A stretch of 64,000 bases of DNA from CADCWK01 sp035944555 (GCA_035944555.1 DASZAY010000016.1:11287-75286), one strand, 5' to 3'; positions 52,443 to 61,702 are shown, counted from the stretch's first letter. The notes: generated from the letters alone by a model not told the origin. Translations and numbers: made by a program.

Positions 52443-52473
52443 CGTAGGGGCGACCCTTGTGGTCGCCCCTACG
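52443..52473. repeat. GTAGGGGCGACC palindromic repeat
   Basis: Perfect 13-bp arms, CGTAGGGGCGACC, with loop CTTGT, between the convergent isomerase and MFS genes. The sequence is of the kind widely dispersed in intergenic regions of environmental bacteria (REP-like). It can also act as a bidirectional terminator. Confidence 0.65.
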
Positions 52474-52517
52474 GCTCTCATTGTGGAAGGGCTTGTGCCA
52501 AATCGGCGGCTCGTCCC

Positions 52518-53783
52518 CTACCCGACCGGTTCGATGCCGCCTGCGTGCGTCTCCGCCGCCGTCCGCTCGCCGTCAGCCGTGTCGCTCGCTCGTTCGGTGG
52601 CACGGGCCAACAGCGTGCAGCCGATCGCCAGCGCCACGATGATCGCCATGACTACCCGGAGCGACGTCGGCTCGGCGATGAAGCCGAGCAGCGGGGGGCC
52701 GGCGAGGAAACCGGAGTAGCCCATCGTCGCGACGCCCGCCGCCGCCCGGCCCGGGGCGATCGTCGGGTGGTTGCCGGCCGCACTGAAGACCAGCGGGTAG
52801 ACCGTCGCCAGCCCTAGCCCGACTGCGCCAAACCCGACCAGCATCGCCCACGGCGTGTTGATCGCGACCGCCAGCCCTAGCCCGGCGGCTGCCAGCAGCC
52901 CACCCCAGCGGATCATCCCGACCGACCCGAACCGGCCGACCAGCGCGTCGCCGGTGAAGCGGCCCACCAGCATCAGTGCCGAGAAGGCCGCGAAGCCGAA
53001 CGCCGCGAACCCCTCGGTCGTCCCGAGATAGTCACTCAGGTACAGCCCGGACCAGTCGGCCATCGCGCCCTCACTGATCGCGGCGCACATCGCCAGGGCG
53101 CCGAGCAGCCACAGCGCCCGCGGCGGTAGCGTGAACACCGGGGCGGGCGCTTCCGCCACGGCGCCGGGGGCACGCTCGTCCGGGATCAGGTGGCGGCGGG
53201 ACCAGAGCAGCACGCCCAGCGCGATGACGCTGATCACGAGGAAGTGCGGCAGCGGGTCGACGCCGAGAAAGGCCACTCCGGAACCGATCCCGGCGGCGGC
53301 GAAGGTGCCGAGGCTGAAGAAGCCGTGCAGCCCGTTCATGATGCTGCCGCCGTGGAATCGCTCGACCTGGACGCCCTGCGAGTTCATCGCGACATCGACG
53401 CCGCCGTTGCCCGCGCCGAGGATCAGCAGCGCCGGGACCAGCAGGAACAGTTGCGGTGCAGCGCCGACGAGCGGCAGCGCCACGAGCATCAGCCCGAGAA
53501 AGCCGGTGGTCGCCGTCGCGGAGGACCGGGTGTCGATGATCCGGCCGGAGACGGGGAAGGCGGCGATCGCGCCGGCGGCCAGCGCCATCAGCGCCAGACC
53601 GACCAGCCCCGAGGAGAGGTCCAGCGACCCCGCGATTGCCGGGATGCGCGACACCCACGACCCGAGCAGCAGCCCGTTGGCGAGGAACACGGCCGAGATC
53701 GCCCACCGCGCCAGCCGGCGGCGTTGCTGCAGCGCGACCGTGTCGGCATCCATGGGCGGGACGAAGGTTCCGACAGGGGGCAC
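52518..53783 (-). CDS. MFS transporter, YbjJ-like
   Basis: A 421-residue major-facilitator carrier with twelve TM segments. RWAISAVFLANGLLLGSWVSRIPAI is TM1 with the family W-x-x-R-I-P motif. LILGAGNGGVDVAMNSQGVQVE after TM4 is characteristic of the YbjJ-type subgroup, as is LHGFFSLGTFAAAGIGSG. A cytoplasmic loop follows TM6 (DERAPGAVAEAP). The carried substrate is not known. GTG 53783 has GAGGAG 7 nt upstream; an ATG ten codons later is the alternative. Confidence 0.85.
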   Translation of the reverse strand: MPPVGTFVPPMDADTVALQQRRRLARWAISAVFLANGLLLGSWVSRIPAIAGSLDLSSGLVGLALMALAAGAIAAFPVSGRIIDTRSSATATTGFLGLMLVALPLVGAAPQLFLLVPALLILGAGNGGVDVAMNSQGVQVERFHGGSIMNGLHGFFSLGTFAAAGIGSGVAFLGVDPLPHFLVISVIALGVLLWSRRHLIPDERAPGAVAEAPAPVFTLPPRALWLLGALAMCAAISEGAMADWSGLYLSDYLGTTEGFAAFGFAAFSALMLVGRFTGDALVGRFGSVGMIRWGGLLAAAGLGLAVAINTPWAMLVGFGAVGLGLATVYPLVFSAAGNHPTIAPGRAAAGVATMGYSGFLAGPPLLGFIAEPTSLRVVMAIIVALAIGCTLLARATERASDTADGERTAAETHAGGIEPVG

Positions 53784-53885
53784 GGATAGCTCCTCGGCAG
53801 GGGCGGGTCGGCGTTGGGCACCGGACGGGACACGACCGGAAGATCATGCCAGCCGGGACGTCACCGCGCCCAGAGGTCCTTCGCG

Positions 53886-54800
53886 CTACGGGTACTGGGG
53901 GTACTGGTCGGTCGCGGGTGGCCAGGCTGGCAGGGCGCCGAGGCGGGCAACGATGCGCCGGTCGAGGTCGTCCAGGAGCGCATCGAGGGCGGACAGCGCG
54001 TCCCCGTGGCCGGCCGGGGCGGCGGCGGAGAGCAGGCGGCGGACCATCCCGTCGAGGTCAGCCGGGCGGTCCGGGCAGCGGCGGGTGGCGTGGGCGACGA
54101 GGCGCTTCTCGCCGGGGTGGAAGGCACCGTTCAGGGCGAACAGGATGTCCCAGTACGAGTCGAGCGCCGCCGCGACGCGGTTGGTGACGCTGTTGGTGAC
54201 GCTGTTGGCGTCGCCACGGCGGATTGCGGAGCCGATCTGGTAGCGGTAGCCTCCCGACGCGATGCGGAGGATCGGCCAGTTCTTCGCCACGATCGCGCGG
54301 GTCAACCCGTCGGGGTACGGGACAGACGCCGCCGCCTGTTGCTGCCGGAACCAGCCATCGGGATTGGCCAGGGGGATGCCGTCGCGGACGCTGTCGAGGA
54401 CGGACGTGGTGTAGCCGATGCTGGCTTCGTGCCGCTCCAGGCGCTTCGGGACCTCGTCCACGATCCAGCTGGTGTCACGGTACATGACCTCGACGAGCGT
54501 GCCGGTCTCGCCGTCGTACCAGATGTCGTCCGTCTCCCAGAAGTGACGATCGCCCTCGATGCGTTGCCCGCCAAGCGCCTCGATCGCGGCGCGTCGGATG
54601 GCGGCGTCCGGGGTCCGGTCGACGTAGACGTGGAGGTCGATGTCGCCCGGTGAGTCGGCCGGGTCTCCTTCACCGGACAAGGCCCGCCCCAGCGACCCGC
54701 CGAGCACGACGGCGACGACACCGTCCAGCGCGATGAGGGCGTCGGCGGTCACCTGGGCACGTTGCCGGAGCCGCCCGTTATCGATCGTTTCGGTCGCCAT
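53886..54800 (-). CDS. Nucleotidyltransferase-domain protein (DUF4037-like C-terminus)
   Basis: A 304-residue cytoplasmic protein. ALDGVVAVVLGGSLGRALSGEGDPADSPGDIDLHVYVD is the polymerase-beta-type nucleotidyltransferase site: GGSxxR and the metal-binding Asp-x-Asp (DIDLHVY). A helical C-terminal region (RAIVAKNWPILRIASG...DSYWDILFALNGAFHPGEKRLV...MVRRLLSAAAP) resembles the DUF4037/DUF4111-type partner domain of aminoglycoside-like or toxin-associated transferases. The substrate is unknown. A 12-bp duplication (ACGCTGTTGGTG-type) encodes SVTNSVTN. ATG 54800 with GGGAGA upstream is chosen. Confidence 0.75.
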   Translation of the reverse strand: MATETIDNGRLRQRAQVTADALIALDGVVAVVLGGSLGRALSGEGDPADSPGDIDLHVYVDRTPDAAIRRAAIEALGGQRIEGDRHFWETDDIWYDGETGTLVEVMYRDTSWIVDEVPKRLERHEASIGYTTSVLDSVRDGIPLANPDGWFRQQQAAASVPYPDGLTRAIVAKNWPILRIASGGYRYQIGSAIRRGDANSVTNSVTNRVAAALDSYWDILFALNGAFHPGEKRLVAHATRRCPDRPADLDGMVRRLLSAAAPAGHGDALSALDALLDDLDRRIVARLGALPAWPPATDQYPQYP

Positions 54801-54877
54801 CTGGTCTCCCGTTTCCCGTCTCCCGAGTTCGTCGCGGGATACCGGCACGTTCCCGGCCATCGCCGTTTCAAGGCAGA

Positions 54878-54913
54878 CGACGACCCCGGCACGTACTCGT
54901 GCCGGGGTCGTCG
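54878..54913 (-). terminator. Hairpin after the SH3b-repeat gene
   Basis: A perfect 16-bp stem, CGACGACCCCGGCACG, loop TACT, 23 bp beyond the stop of the leftward SH3b gene. Confidence 0.75.
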
Positions 54914-54936
54914 GGTGGTTCGTGTTGGGGTAGTGG

Positions 54937-56214
54937 CTAGCGGGCGAGCAGATCCGCCGTGATCCACTGGTCACCGCCGTCCGGGATCATGACCCACTCG
55001 CGACCGGTGCTGTCGATCCGGGTGGTGTAGGCGAAGGCGCGCTGGCCGAAGGTCGCGGCTCCAATGATCGAGGCGTTTGTCCCGGGCGCGGACCGGATGT
55101 TGGCGATGTTGACGATGACGGTCGTGTCGCCGAGGCCAACCGCGGCCTGGGTCAGGTACTGGCCCGCAACCCCCCTGAAGCCGTTGACGGGCAGCCAGTC
55201 GATCCCGTCGGCCTGGACCGCTCCTCCGGTCACGTTGGCGGTGTCACCGGCGCGATAGACGGCAACGATGATCCCGGAGAGCGATGGTGCCGAGCGGACA
55301 CTCAGCACATCGGTGTTCACGATCGCCACGTAGATCTCGCCGGTTAGCGGGGTCGTCGTCGGCGGGGTCGTCCCTCCGCCGGTGGCCGCGGTGAGGTACT
55401 CACCGGACACCCAGGCCGTGTTGTTGACGCCGTACCAGGTGATCCCGTCAGCCTGGCGCGGCTCGCCCGTGATCGTCAGCGTCTGCCCATCGGTGAAGAC
55501 GCTGATGATCCCGCCGGACAGCGATGGCGTCGAGCGGCCGTTGAGTAGATCGGCCGTGACCGTGACCGTCGTCCCGTAGGCGAAGCCGCCTATAGCGGGG
55601 GGCGTGGTCGGATTGGTGGGATTGGTCGGCGGGGTAACGGTCGCGGCCGTCAGGCACGCCCCGGCGACCCAGCCGCCCGCGATCGGGTACCAGACGTCGC
55701 TGCCGACCAGCTGGCCCATGCCGGTCAACGTGACACGCTCGCCGTAGGCGAGTGTGCCGATCACGGTCGCCGTGGTCGATGGCGACTGCCGGACGTTCAG
55801 CGCGTTGGCGTTCACGGTGACGGTATCACCGGCCTTGAACTGGTCGATCGGCGCCGGAATACCACCGGTGTCTGGAGGCGCTCCGGCCGCGAGCCCGTTG
55901 ACCGACCATCCCAGGGTCTGGCCGTCGCGGGCGAGCTGGTACCAGGTGTAGCCGTCGGCCGCGACCGGGCCGCCGACGACCGTGACGATCGCGCCGTAGG
56001 CGAGTGTGCCTATGATCACGCCGGAGATCGTCGGCTCGGCCCGGACGTTGAGCGCCTCAACGGTGACATAGGACGTGGCGGCCGGTGTTTCCTGCGCCGC
56101 GGCTGGCGCGACCAGGATGTTCCTGCCCCGCCGATCGGCAGCGACGCGCTCAGCGCGCCGATCGCCAGCCGCCGATCGCCAGCCGCCGGCCGAGGCCGCT
56201 CCGGAACCCGTCAT
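54937..56214 (-). CDS. Secreted protein with five SH3b repeats, disturbed 5' end
   Basis: Five bacterial SH3 domains in tandem (each about 65 residues). Recognisable starts are VTVEALNVRAEPTISGVIIG, VNANALNVRQSPSTTATVIG, VTADLLNGRSTPSLSGGII, VNTDVLSVRSAPSLSGIIV and VNIANIRSAPGTNASIIG, joined by Thr/Pro linkers. Such proteins bind cell wall or act as surface adaptors. The frame shown begins without a proper signal peptide. An ATG 4 bp upstream in another frame gives MNDGFRSGLGRRLAIG, a plausible signal start, but is thrown out of register by a tandem 14-bp duplication (56157-56184). The present 5' end is therefore doubtful. Confidence 0.75.
   Translation of the reverse strand: MTGSGAASAGGWRSAAGDRRAERVAADRRGRNILVAPAAAQETPAATSYVTVEALNVRAEPTISGVIIGTLAYGAIVTVVGGPVAADGYTWYQLARDGQTLGWSVNGLAAGAPPDTGGIPAPIDQFKAGDTVTVNANALNVRQSPSTTATVIGTLAYGERVTLTGMGQLVGSDVWYPIAGGWVAGACLTAATVTPPTNPTNPTTPPAIGGFAYGTTVTVTADLLNGRSTPSLSGGIISVFTDGQTLTITGEPRQADGITWYGVNNTAWVSGEYLTAATGGGTTPPTTTPLTGEIYVAIVNTDVLSVRSAPSLSGIIVAVYRAGDTANVTGGAVQADGIDWLPVNGFRGVAGQYLTQAAVGLGDTTVIVNIANIRSAPGTNASIIGAATFGQRAFAYTTRIDSTGREWVMIPDGGDQWITADLLAR
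56157..56184. repeat. Tandem 14-bp duplication in the SH3b gene 5' end
   Basis: Two adjacent perfect copies of GCCGATCGCCAGCC. Because 14 is not a multiple of three, the duplication shifts the frame of the presumed signal peptide. It looks like replication slippage. Confidence 0.8.
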
Positions 56215-56264
56215 TCATCCGCTTGTGCGTCGTGATCGTCGTTCCCGTATAGGCATCCGTCCCC

Positions 56265-57311
56265 ATGATCCACGTCCCTCTGTCCCGTTTCCGAGACCGG
56301 CTCGGGAGACCGCCATGGTCTCCGTCGTGCCCGGCTCCGGTCCGCCCCCTGACGTCGCTGCCGGGCGAGCTGGCCGACGGGGTTCGCGTCCTGAAGGTGC
56401 CGGCAACCGGACCGCAGACCACGGTCCGCTGGGATTCCATCGCCGCGACCGACATGTCGTGGTCCGACCCGCGGGCACTGGACTGCCGCGTCGGGACAGT
56501 GTCGACGGGCGGCGAGCTACCGTCCTCGCCGGTGATCGGCGCCAGCGGTACGGCGTTCCCGGTGGGCACGACCACCGTCACCTGCGTCGTGGCGGACGAG
56601 GCCGGCAACCAGCTGGTCGTCGCGCTGAGCGTGGTCGTCACCGACGAGGATGCGCCGGTCCTGACCGTGCCCGCCGCGATGAGCGTCGAGATGACGGGGA
56701 CTACCGGCGTGATCGTCACCTGGGCGGTCACGGCCGAGGACGCCGTCGACGGTGACCTGACGGATGACGTCACCTGCGACCCTGCCTCCGGGACCCGCTT
56801 CGCTAGGGGCACCCACACCGTGACCTGCACGGTCGAGGACGCGGCCGGGCTGAGGACAACGGAGACCTTCACCGTCCGCGTCGTCGACTCCACCGGCCCG
56901 ACCATCACGCTGAGCGGTGGTCCCCAGAGCGGCCGGACCTACACCCTGGCCACCCTGCCCGCCGCGCCGACCTGCGTGGCGACGGACACGGCTGGTCCGG
57001 TGCTCCAGTGCACTGTGACGGGATATGGCACGACGGCGGGGCGACACATCATCACCATCCGGGCGCGGGACATGGCAGGCAACGTCACCGTCCGGACCGT
57101 AACCTACACCGTCACGGGAACGACCCAGCCGACCGCGACGCCGGTCCCGCCGCAGCCAACAGTGCCGCCCATCACGCCCGTGACACCGGTGCCGACCACG
57201 CCGCCGACCGTGGTGCCGCCGAGGCCGGAGCGGACTCCGGTGGCCACCCCACCCCCGACGCCAGCCCCGACCCAGCCACCCGCCGCCCCGACGCGGCCAC
57301 CGCGGCGCTAG
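56265..57311 (+). CDS. HYR-domain protein lacking a signal peptide, copy 1
   Basis: A 348-residue protein with Ig-like HYR repeats: FPVGTTTVTCVVADEAGNQ, DAPVLTVPAAMSVEMTG...FARGTHTVTCTVEDAAG, and the C-terminal module GGPQSGRTYTLATLPAAPTCVATDTAGPVLQCTVTGYG...RHIITIRARDMAGNV shared by the two other HYR proteins here. It ends in a long Thr/Pro tail (PPITPVTPVPTTPPTVVPPRP), as in wall-spanning surface proteins. The first 35 residues are Arg/Pro-rich and do not form a signal peptide, and a stop lies just upstream in frame. It is probably 5'-truncated. Confidence 0.65.
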   Translation: MIHVPLSRFRDRLGRPPWSPSCPAPVRPLTSLPGELADGVRVLKVPATGPQTTVRWDSIAATDMSWSDPRALDCRVGTVSTGGELPSSPVIGASGTAFPVGTTTVTCVVADEAGNQLVVALSVVVTDEDAPVLTVPAAMSVEMTGTTGVIVTWAVTAEDAVDGDLTDDVTCDPASGTRFARGTHTVTCTVEDAAGLRTTETFTVRVVDSTGPTITLSGGPQSGRTYTLATLPAAPTCVATDTAGPVLQCTVTGYGTTAGRHIITIRARDMAGNVTVRTVTYTVTGTTQPTATPVPPQPTVPPITPVTPVPTTPPTVVPPRPERTPVATPPPTPAPTQPPAAPTRPPRR

Positions 57312-57330
57312 TGGGCTGATCACGACCCCG

Positions 57331-57376
57331 GAACGAAGACGGCCACCGGATCGGATTCCGGTGGCCGTCTTCGTTC
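57331..57376 (+). terminator. Hairpin after HYR copy 1
   Basis: A perfect 20-bp stem beginning GAACGAAGACGGCCACCGGA, loop TCGGAT, 19 bp after the stop codon. Confidence 0.8.
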
Positions 57377-57786
57377 TGCCGATCGGTCCCGCCGCGGGGA
57401 GGAGCATGCTGCCCTGTCTGGTCCCGGCGGCTGTGTGTCTTTGCCGTGCCAACCCGGGCCGGGACACGGCGCAGTGACCAGGGTGCAACGGACGGGTCGT
57501 ATCGGCCACGGGATCCGGGCGACGGATGGCGGGACAGGAGCCGTGCGTCCCGGGGAACACTCGGGGATCACAGATGGATGGGACGCGACCAGGCGCATCG
57601 AGTGTCCGGATCGCCGTGCCCGTTGGCCTCGGGAACCAGCATCGTCCGGATGGTCGAGGTCGTCGTGGTCAACCGAGGAACCGGGAGATCGGCGAGCGAA
57701 AATGGGGACGGCCCCGGCGAACTGTTCGCCGGGGCCGTCGTCCGTTCGCGATACCCGAAGTGTTCCGGGTCAGGTCCGGGTCGGGG

Positions 57787-59073
57787 CTAAACGCTCGGCG
57801 CTACGTCCGTGCAGCTCAGCGCGCCGCCGGTCATGCCGGGGCCGAGGGCCAGGGCGACCGTGCCGACGAAGGCGGTGCCGTTCTCCTGGAAGGCAAGCCC
57901 GTGGGGGATGAACAGCCCCTCAAGCGCCGGGGTGGCGGTGCCGTCCTCGTCGATCCGGAGCACGACGCCCGGGGCGAGGGTCATGAAGTCGGTCGTCAGC
58001 TGGACGACATAGAGCGCGCCGTCCGGGCCGTAGGCCATGGAGACGACCGCCTGCAGGCCGTTGGCAACCGGGGTAACGGAGCCATCGGACTCGACGCGGA
58101 GGATGGACGGCGCGTCGGTCGGCCAGCCCTCGCTGAGGAGCGCGACGACGAGGTTGCCGTCCGGGTCGAAGGCCAGCGCCGTCGGGACGGCCTGGCGCGG
58201 CGGGGCGCCATCGGTCACCGGGGTGCCGGTCAGCTCCCCACCCATCAACTCGTCGAGCGTCGGAAGGACGACGTGGATCTGGGCGTCACCGGTCTCCGGG
58301 TCGACGGTGTAGATCGTGTTGCCACCGGCGTCGGCGACGTAGAGCATGCCATCCGGGCCGGCGACCATCGCGTACAGGTTGGGGTTGACGTCCTGGCCAT
58401 CCGGGTTCTCGTCGATTTCGATCTGGCCGAGGTCGGCGAGCGGCGTGGCCTCGCCCGTGGCCGGGTCGATGGCGAAGACGACGTTCTCACCCTCGATCTG
58501 GCCGGCGCCGGCGATATGCCCGGAGCCACCGACGGCGAGGTAGAGCATGCCGTCGATCTCGGCGAGGGCAGACGGGCCGACGCCATCACTATAGGAAGCG
58601 AAGCCGCTGGCCAGCACCGACTGGGTGCCGTCCGGGGCGATCGCGGTGACCTGACCGGTGTAGCCGCGGGTGCTGGGCGGCATCGCGCCTTCCTCACCAC
58701 CGGCGCCTTCGCCTTCACCTTCGGCGGCGGGCGTGCCCTCGGCGGCCGGGGTGCCTTCAGCGGCTGGCGTGCCTTCAGCGGCCGGGGTGCCGACCTCGGC
58801 CTCGCCGACCGGGGGCTGGCTGACGACCTCATCGCCGCCGGTGCCGGCCTCAGCAATGTAGAGCGTGCCGTCGGAGCCGAGCAGGAACTGCCGTGGGGAG
58901 TTCAGCCCCATGGCGATCTCGGAGCAGTTGGCCGGGGGGGGCGGCGGGGCGGGCGGGCCGTCCTGTGCCGCCGCGATGCTCCCGGCGATCCCGCCGGCGA
59001 GCCCCAGAGCCATCGTCGCGGCCAGAGCCGGCCGGGCGAGATGCCGCATCACTGTCCAGTCCGTCATTCCCAT
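57787..59073 (-). CDS. Secreted ScyD/ScyE-like beta-propeller, copy 3
   Basis: A 428-residue exported protein: signal peptide (LARPALAATMALGLAGGIAGSIAAAQ), Pro-rich linker, then NCSEIAMGLNSPRQFLLGSDGTLYIAEAGTGGDE. A four-fold GTPAAE repeat (18-bp units, about 58730-58800) follows, then GYTGQVTAIAPDGTQSVL, GVGPSALAEIDGMLYLAVGGSG, AGPDGMLYVADAGGNTIYTVDPETG and GLAFQENGTAFVGTVAL. It is closest by eye to copy 1 (shared GYTGQV, ENxDGxDVNPNL). The ATG at 59073 or the one two codons later is served by GAGGG. Motif-rich DNA lies upstream. Confidence 0.87.
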   Translation of the reverse strand: MGMTDWTVMRHLARPALAATMALGLAGGIAGSIAAAQDGPPAPPPPPANCSEIAMGLNSPRQFLLGSDGTLYIAEAGTGGDEVVSQPPVGEAEVGTPAAEGTPAAEGTPAAEGTPAAEGEGEGAGGEEGAMPPSTRGYTGQVTAIAPDGTQSVLASGFASYSDGVGPSALAEIDGMLYLAVGGSGHIAGAGQIEGENVVFAIDPATGEATPLADLGQIEIDENPDGQDVNPNLYAMVAGPDGMLYVADAGGNTIYTVDPETGDAQIHVVLPTLDELMGGELTGTPVTDGAPPRQAVPTALAFDPDGNLVVALLSEGWPTDAPSILRVESDGSVTPVANGLQAVVSMAYGPDGALYVVQLTTDFMTLAPGVVLRIDEDGTATPALEGLFIPHGLAFQENGTAFVGTVALALGPGMTGGALSCTDVAPSV

Positions 59074-59749
59074 GTATCCCTCGTCCTCTCGATCGGTCGA
59101 TCGGGCAGACGCTGCCGGCCCGCGCCGGCGGCGATATCGGTCAGACGTCGGCCCCTCACCATTGGTTCCCGAGCCGGAGATCGTCCGGACCATCGCCGGC
59201 CCCGAACTCCACGGCGGCATCCGGCGCACCGGGATCGCCCGGACCGCAGCCCGGAAACGCCCGTCTGACCGTCTGACCGTCCGACGTACCCCCGTGTCGG
59301 TTGGTCGGTCAGACGGTCAGACGGTGACGCCGGACGACAACGAGCCGGGCGGTGCTGGAGGTAGGGGCTGCTCAGAACGGACTCCTTTGGGAATGGAGCG
59401 TCCGCTTCCAAGGAGCTTGTCCTGCGAGACCGACCTCTCCCCAACCCCTCTCCCGCAGACCCCGCGAATCTCCTCGCAGCCCCCGTCTGACCGGCCGACG
59501 AGGTGCCCGCCGGCGTCCCCGAGGAGACCATTCTCGCCTGCCTGCTCGCGCTCAACACCGAGCGGGCCAGGGCCGGGGTGGGATAGCGCACCCCGTTATC
59601 GGGGCCAGGGGCCACTACGTCCTGTTTCAGCGGCATGGCCCGGAAAAGACACGCCGCGTCGCGATCCCTAGATATACTGCGAGAGCTTTCACTTATGGAG
59701 AAGCGTCTGGTCTTGTTCGTAGGTTCGCGTGCCTGCGGAGGATGTCCCC
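59074..59749. other. Divergent intergenic region with CCGTCTGACCG motif cluster
   Basis: No gene. A 19-bp perfect inverted repeat (59261-59279 and 59306-59324, 26-nt centre) is itself made of two direct copies of CCGTCTGA followed by CCG. Further single copies of CGGTCAGACG/CCGTCTGACCG lie near 59138 and 59482. A CTCTCCCCAACCCCTCTCCC tract (from about 59435) is a widespread intergenic repeat fragment. TATACT at 59673-59678 is a possible -10 for the rightward gene. Confidence 0.6.
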
Positions 59750-61675
59750 GTGCGTTCATCGTGGTTCGCGCGTCTCGCGCTTTGTCTCGCGCTTTGTCTC
59801 GCCCTGCTGGCCGGACTGTTGCCTGCCCTCGTCCTGTCCGCTCCGACAACCGTGCGGGCCGGACTTGACGGTCCGGGCTCCGGTGGCCCGGCGCCCGGTT
59901 GCGTCGCCGGGTCGACCAATCTGGTCAGCAATGGCTCATTCGAGGATCCGCCCTTCTTCGCGATCGACGCTCCGCCGCAGCAGCAGGAGCCATATTCCCC
60001 AGCTGGATGGGGATCGGCAGCCATCCTCTGGAGTAATGCCCAGGCGACAGGCGACAGCAGTCGACCATCTGGTGCCCATTACATCCTGATACGGGCGGGT
60101 ACGATCCTGTCGCAGACCATCTCGACAACGGGACTCCAGGGTGCCACCCTCTCGCTCTCGTATACGACCTATGACGGATCACTAGCCAACCGGAATCCGG
60201 CCTTCACGCTTGGGGGAGTCACGATCCCGACGACCGTGACCGGGACATTCGACGGCGCGGGTTCGACAACCCTGCCCGACGATGCTCCGGATTCACTGAC
60301 GTTTGCCATCTCGTCGCCCAGCCGCATTTCCGAGGTCGATGCGGTCGTCCTGACCGTCACCGATTGTGGCATCCCGGATAACACCGCTCCGGTCTTCGCG
60401 CCGGTTCCGGCGGATCGCACCGTCACCATCCCTTCGACCGCCACGACCGCCACGACCGGCACCACCGAATGGACGGTCGCCGCCACCGATGAGGACAGCA
60501 CCGCGACCGGCCAGGCCGTCACGGTGGACTGCACTGCCACCATTGATGATGTCCCTGATACCGTCGTAACGTCCGGCGTCACGGCCTTCCCCATCGGCGA
60601 GACGGAGGTCACCTGCACCGCCGAGGACGCGCTCCCCGCTGGCGTCATCGATCCCGCCCCCGCCGCCGGGCGCCAGACACGCTTCACCATCACGGTCGAG
60701 CAGAACGAACCGGTCACCGCCAACCCCTCCGACCTCGATCTGGAGACGTCGGTCGGCCAGCCCGTCGCGGGCACCGTCACCCTCTCCGAGCCGGTCGAGC
60801 TGGACGACACGTCCCTGCAGGTCGAGCCGGATGATGGCGGCGCCATCATCGCTCTGGACGCCGCCGGCACCGGACTGACCATCACTTATACGCCCGCCGC
60901 CGGGTTTGCCGGCGAGGACACCTTCACGGTCCGCGTCGATGACGGGCTGGACACGACGGACCTTGTCGTCACCGTGGCCGTCTCGGACGACACCGCGCCG
61001 ATCCTGACTGTCCCGGCCACCCCGATCGGCGTCGAGGCGACCAGCAGCGCCGGCGCCAGCGTCCCCTTCTCCGTCACGGCCACCGATGACGTCGATGATG
61101 CGGACGACCTCACCATCGCCTGCACCACCGATGGCCAGCCTGCCGTCTCTGGCGACGTCTTTCCGATCGGGACGACGACGGTGAGCTGCACCGCGACCGA
61201 CACCGCCGGCAACAGCAGCGCCGCGAAGACGTTCACCATCACGGTCCGGGACACCACCGGTCCGTCTGGCATCACCTGGATCGGTGGTCCCCAGCGCAAC
61301 GCGACCTATGCCGTCGGCAACGTCCCGGCCGCACCGACCTGTACGGCGACGGATCTGGCCTCGCCGCTGCTGCAGTGCCGGGTCACGGGGTACTCGGATC
61401 AGCCGGGCCGCCACATCATGACCGCCCGCGCCCGGGACACCGCCGGCAACGTCACGGTCGAGACGCGGACCTACAGCGTCGTGGTGGATCCGGCCGCGAC
61501 CAGCACGCCGCGTCCGACGACACCGGCTCCGACCGCGACGCCGGTGACCCCGCAGCCGACGGTGCCGACCGTCACTCCCGTCCCGACGCAGCCGCCGACG
61601 GCGGTGCCGACGCGACCGGTCCGGACGCCGGTGCCGACGACCGCGCCGGCGCCAACCAGGCCGCCACGCGGGTAG
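59750..61675 (+). CDS. Secreted HYR-domain surface protein, copy 2 (full-length)
   Basis: About 641 residues with a strong signal peptide (ARLALCLALCLALLAGLLPALVLS). First comes a carbohydrate-binding/DUF642-like jelly roll (NLVSNGSFEDPPFF...AGWGS...ISQT-type pattern; SLSYTTYDGSLANRNPAFTLGG). Then HYR repeats (DNTAPVFAPVPADRTVTIPSTAT, FPIGETEVTCTAEDA), a cadherin-like segment (VTLSEPVELDDTSLQVEP...FAGEDTFTVRVDDG), another HYR (FPIGTTTVSCTATDTAGN) and the shared C-terminal module GGPQRNATYAVGNVPAAPTCTAT. A Thr/Pro tail ends it. GTG 59750 with GGAGG 8 nt upstream is preferred to GTG 59729. Likely adhesin or envelope protein. Confidence 0.8.
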   Translation: MRSSWFARLALCLALCLALLAGLLPALVLSAPTTVRAGLDGPGSGGPAPGCVAGSTNLVSNGSFEDPPFFAIDAPPQQQEPYSPAGWGSAAILWSNAQATGDSSRPSGAHYILIRAGTILSQTISTTGLQGATLSLSYTTYDGSLANRNPAFTLGGVTIPTTVTGTFDGAGSTTLPDDAPDSLTFAISSPSRISEVDAVVLTVTDCGIPDNTAPVFAPVPADRTVTIPSTATTATTGTTEWTVAATDEDSTATGQAVTVDCTATIDDVPDTVVTSGVTAFPIGETEVTCTAEDALPAGVIDPAPAAGRQTRFTITVEQNEPVTANPSDLDLETSVGQPVAGTVTLSEPVELDDTSLQVEPDDGGAIIALDAAGTGLTITYTPAAGFAGEDTFTVRVDDGLDTTDLVVTVAVSDDTAPILTVPATPIGVEATSSAGASVPFSVTATDDVDDADDLTIACTTDGQPAVSGDVFPIGTTTVSCTATDTAGNSSAAKTFTITVRDTTGPSGITWIGGPQRNATYAVGNVPAAPTCTATDLASPLLQCRVTGYSDQPGRHIMTARARDTAGNVTVETRTYSVVVDPAATSTPRPTTPAPTATPVTPQPTVPTVTPVPTQPPTAVPTRPVRTPVPTTAPAPTRPPRG

Positions 61676-61702
61676 GGGATACCAGCAGCATGGCCTAACC
61701 CG

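Noticed and set aside
58730..58800. Four 18-bp repeats as a regulatory array
   Set aside because: They encode a GTPAAE linker repeat in frame and are typical of the secreted proteins of this genome.
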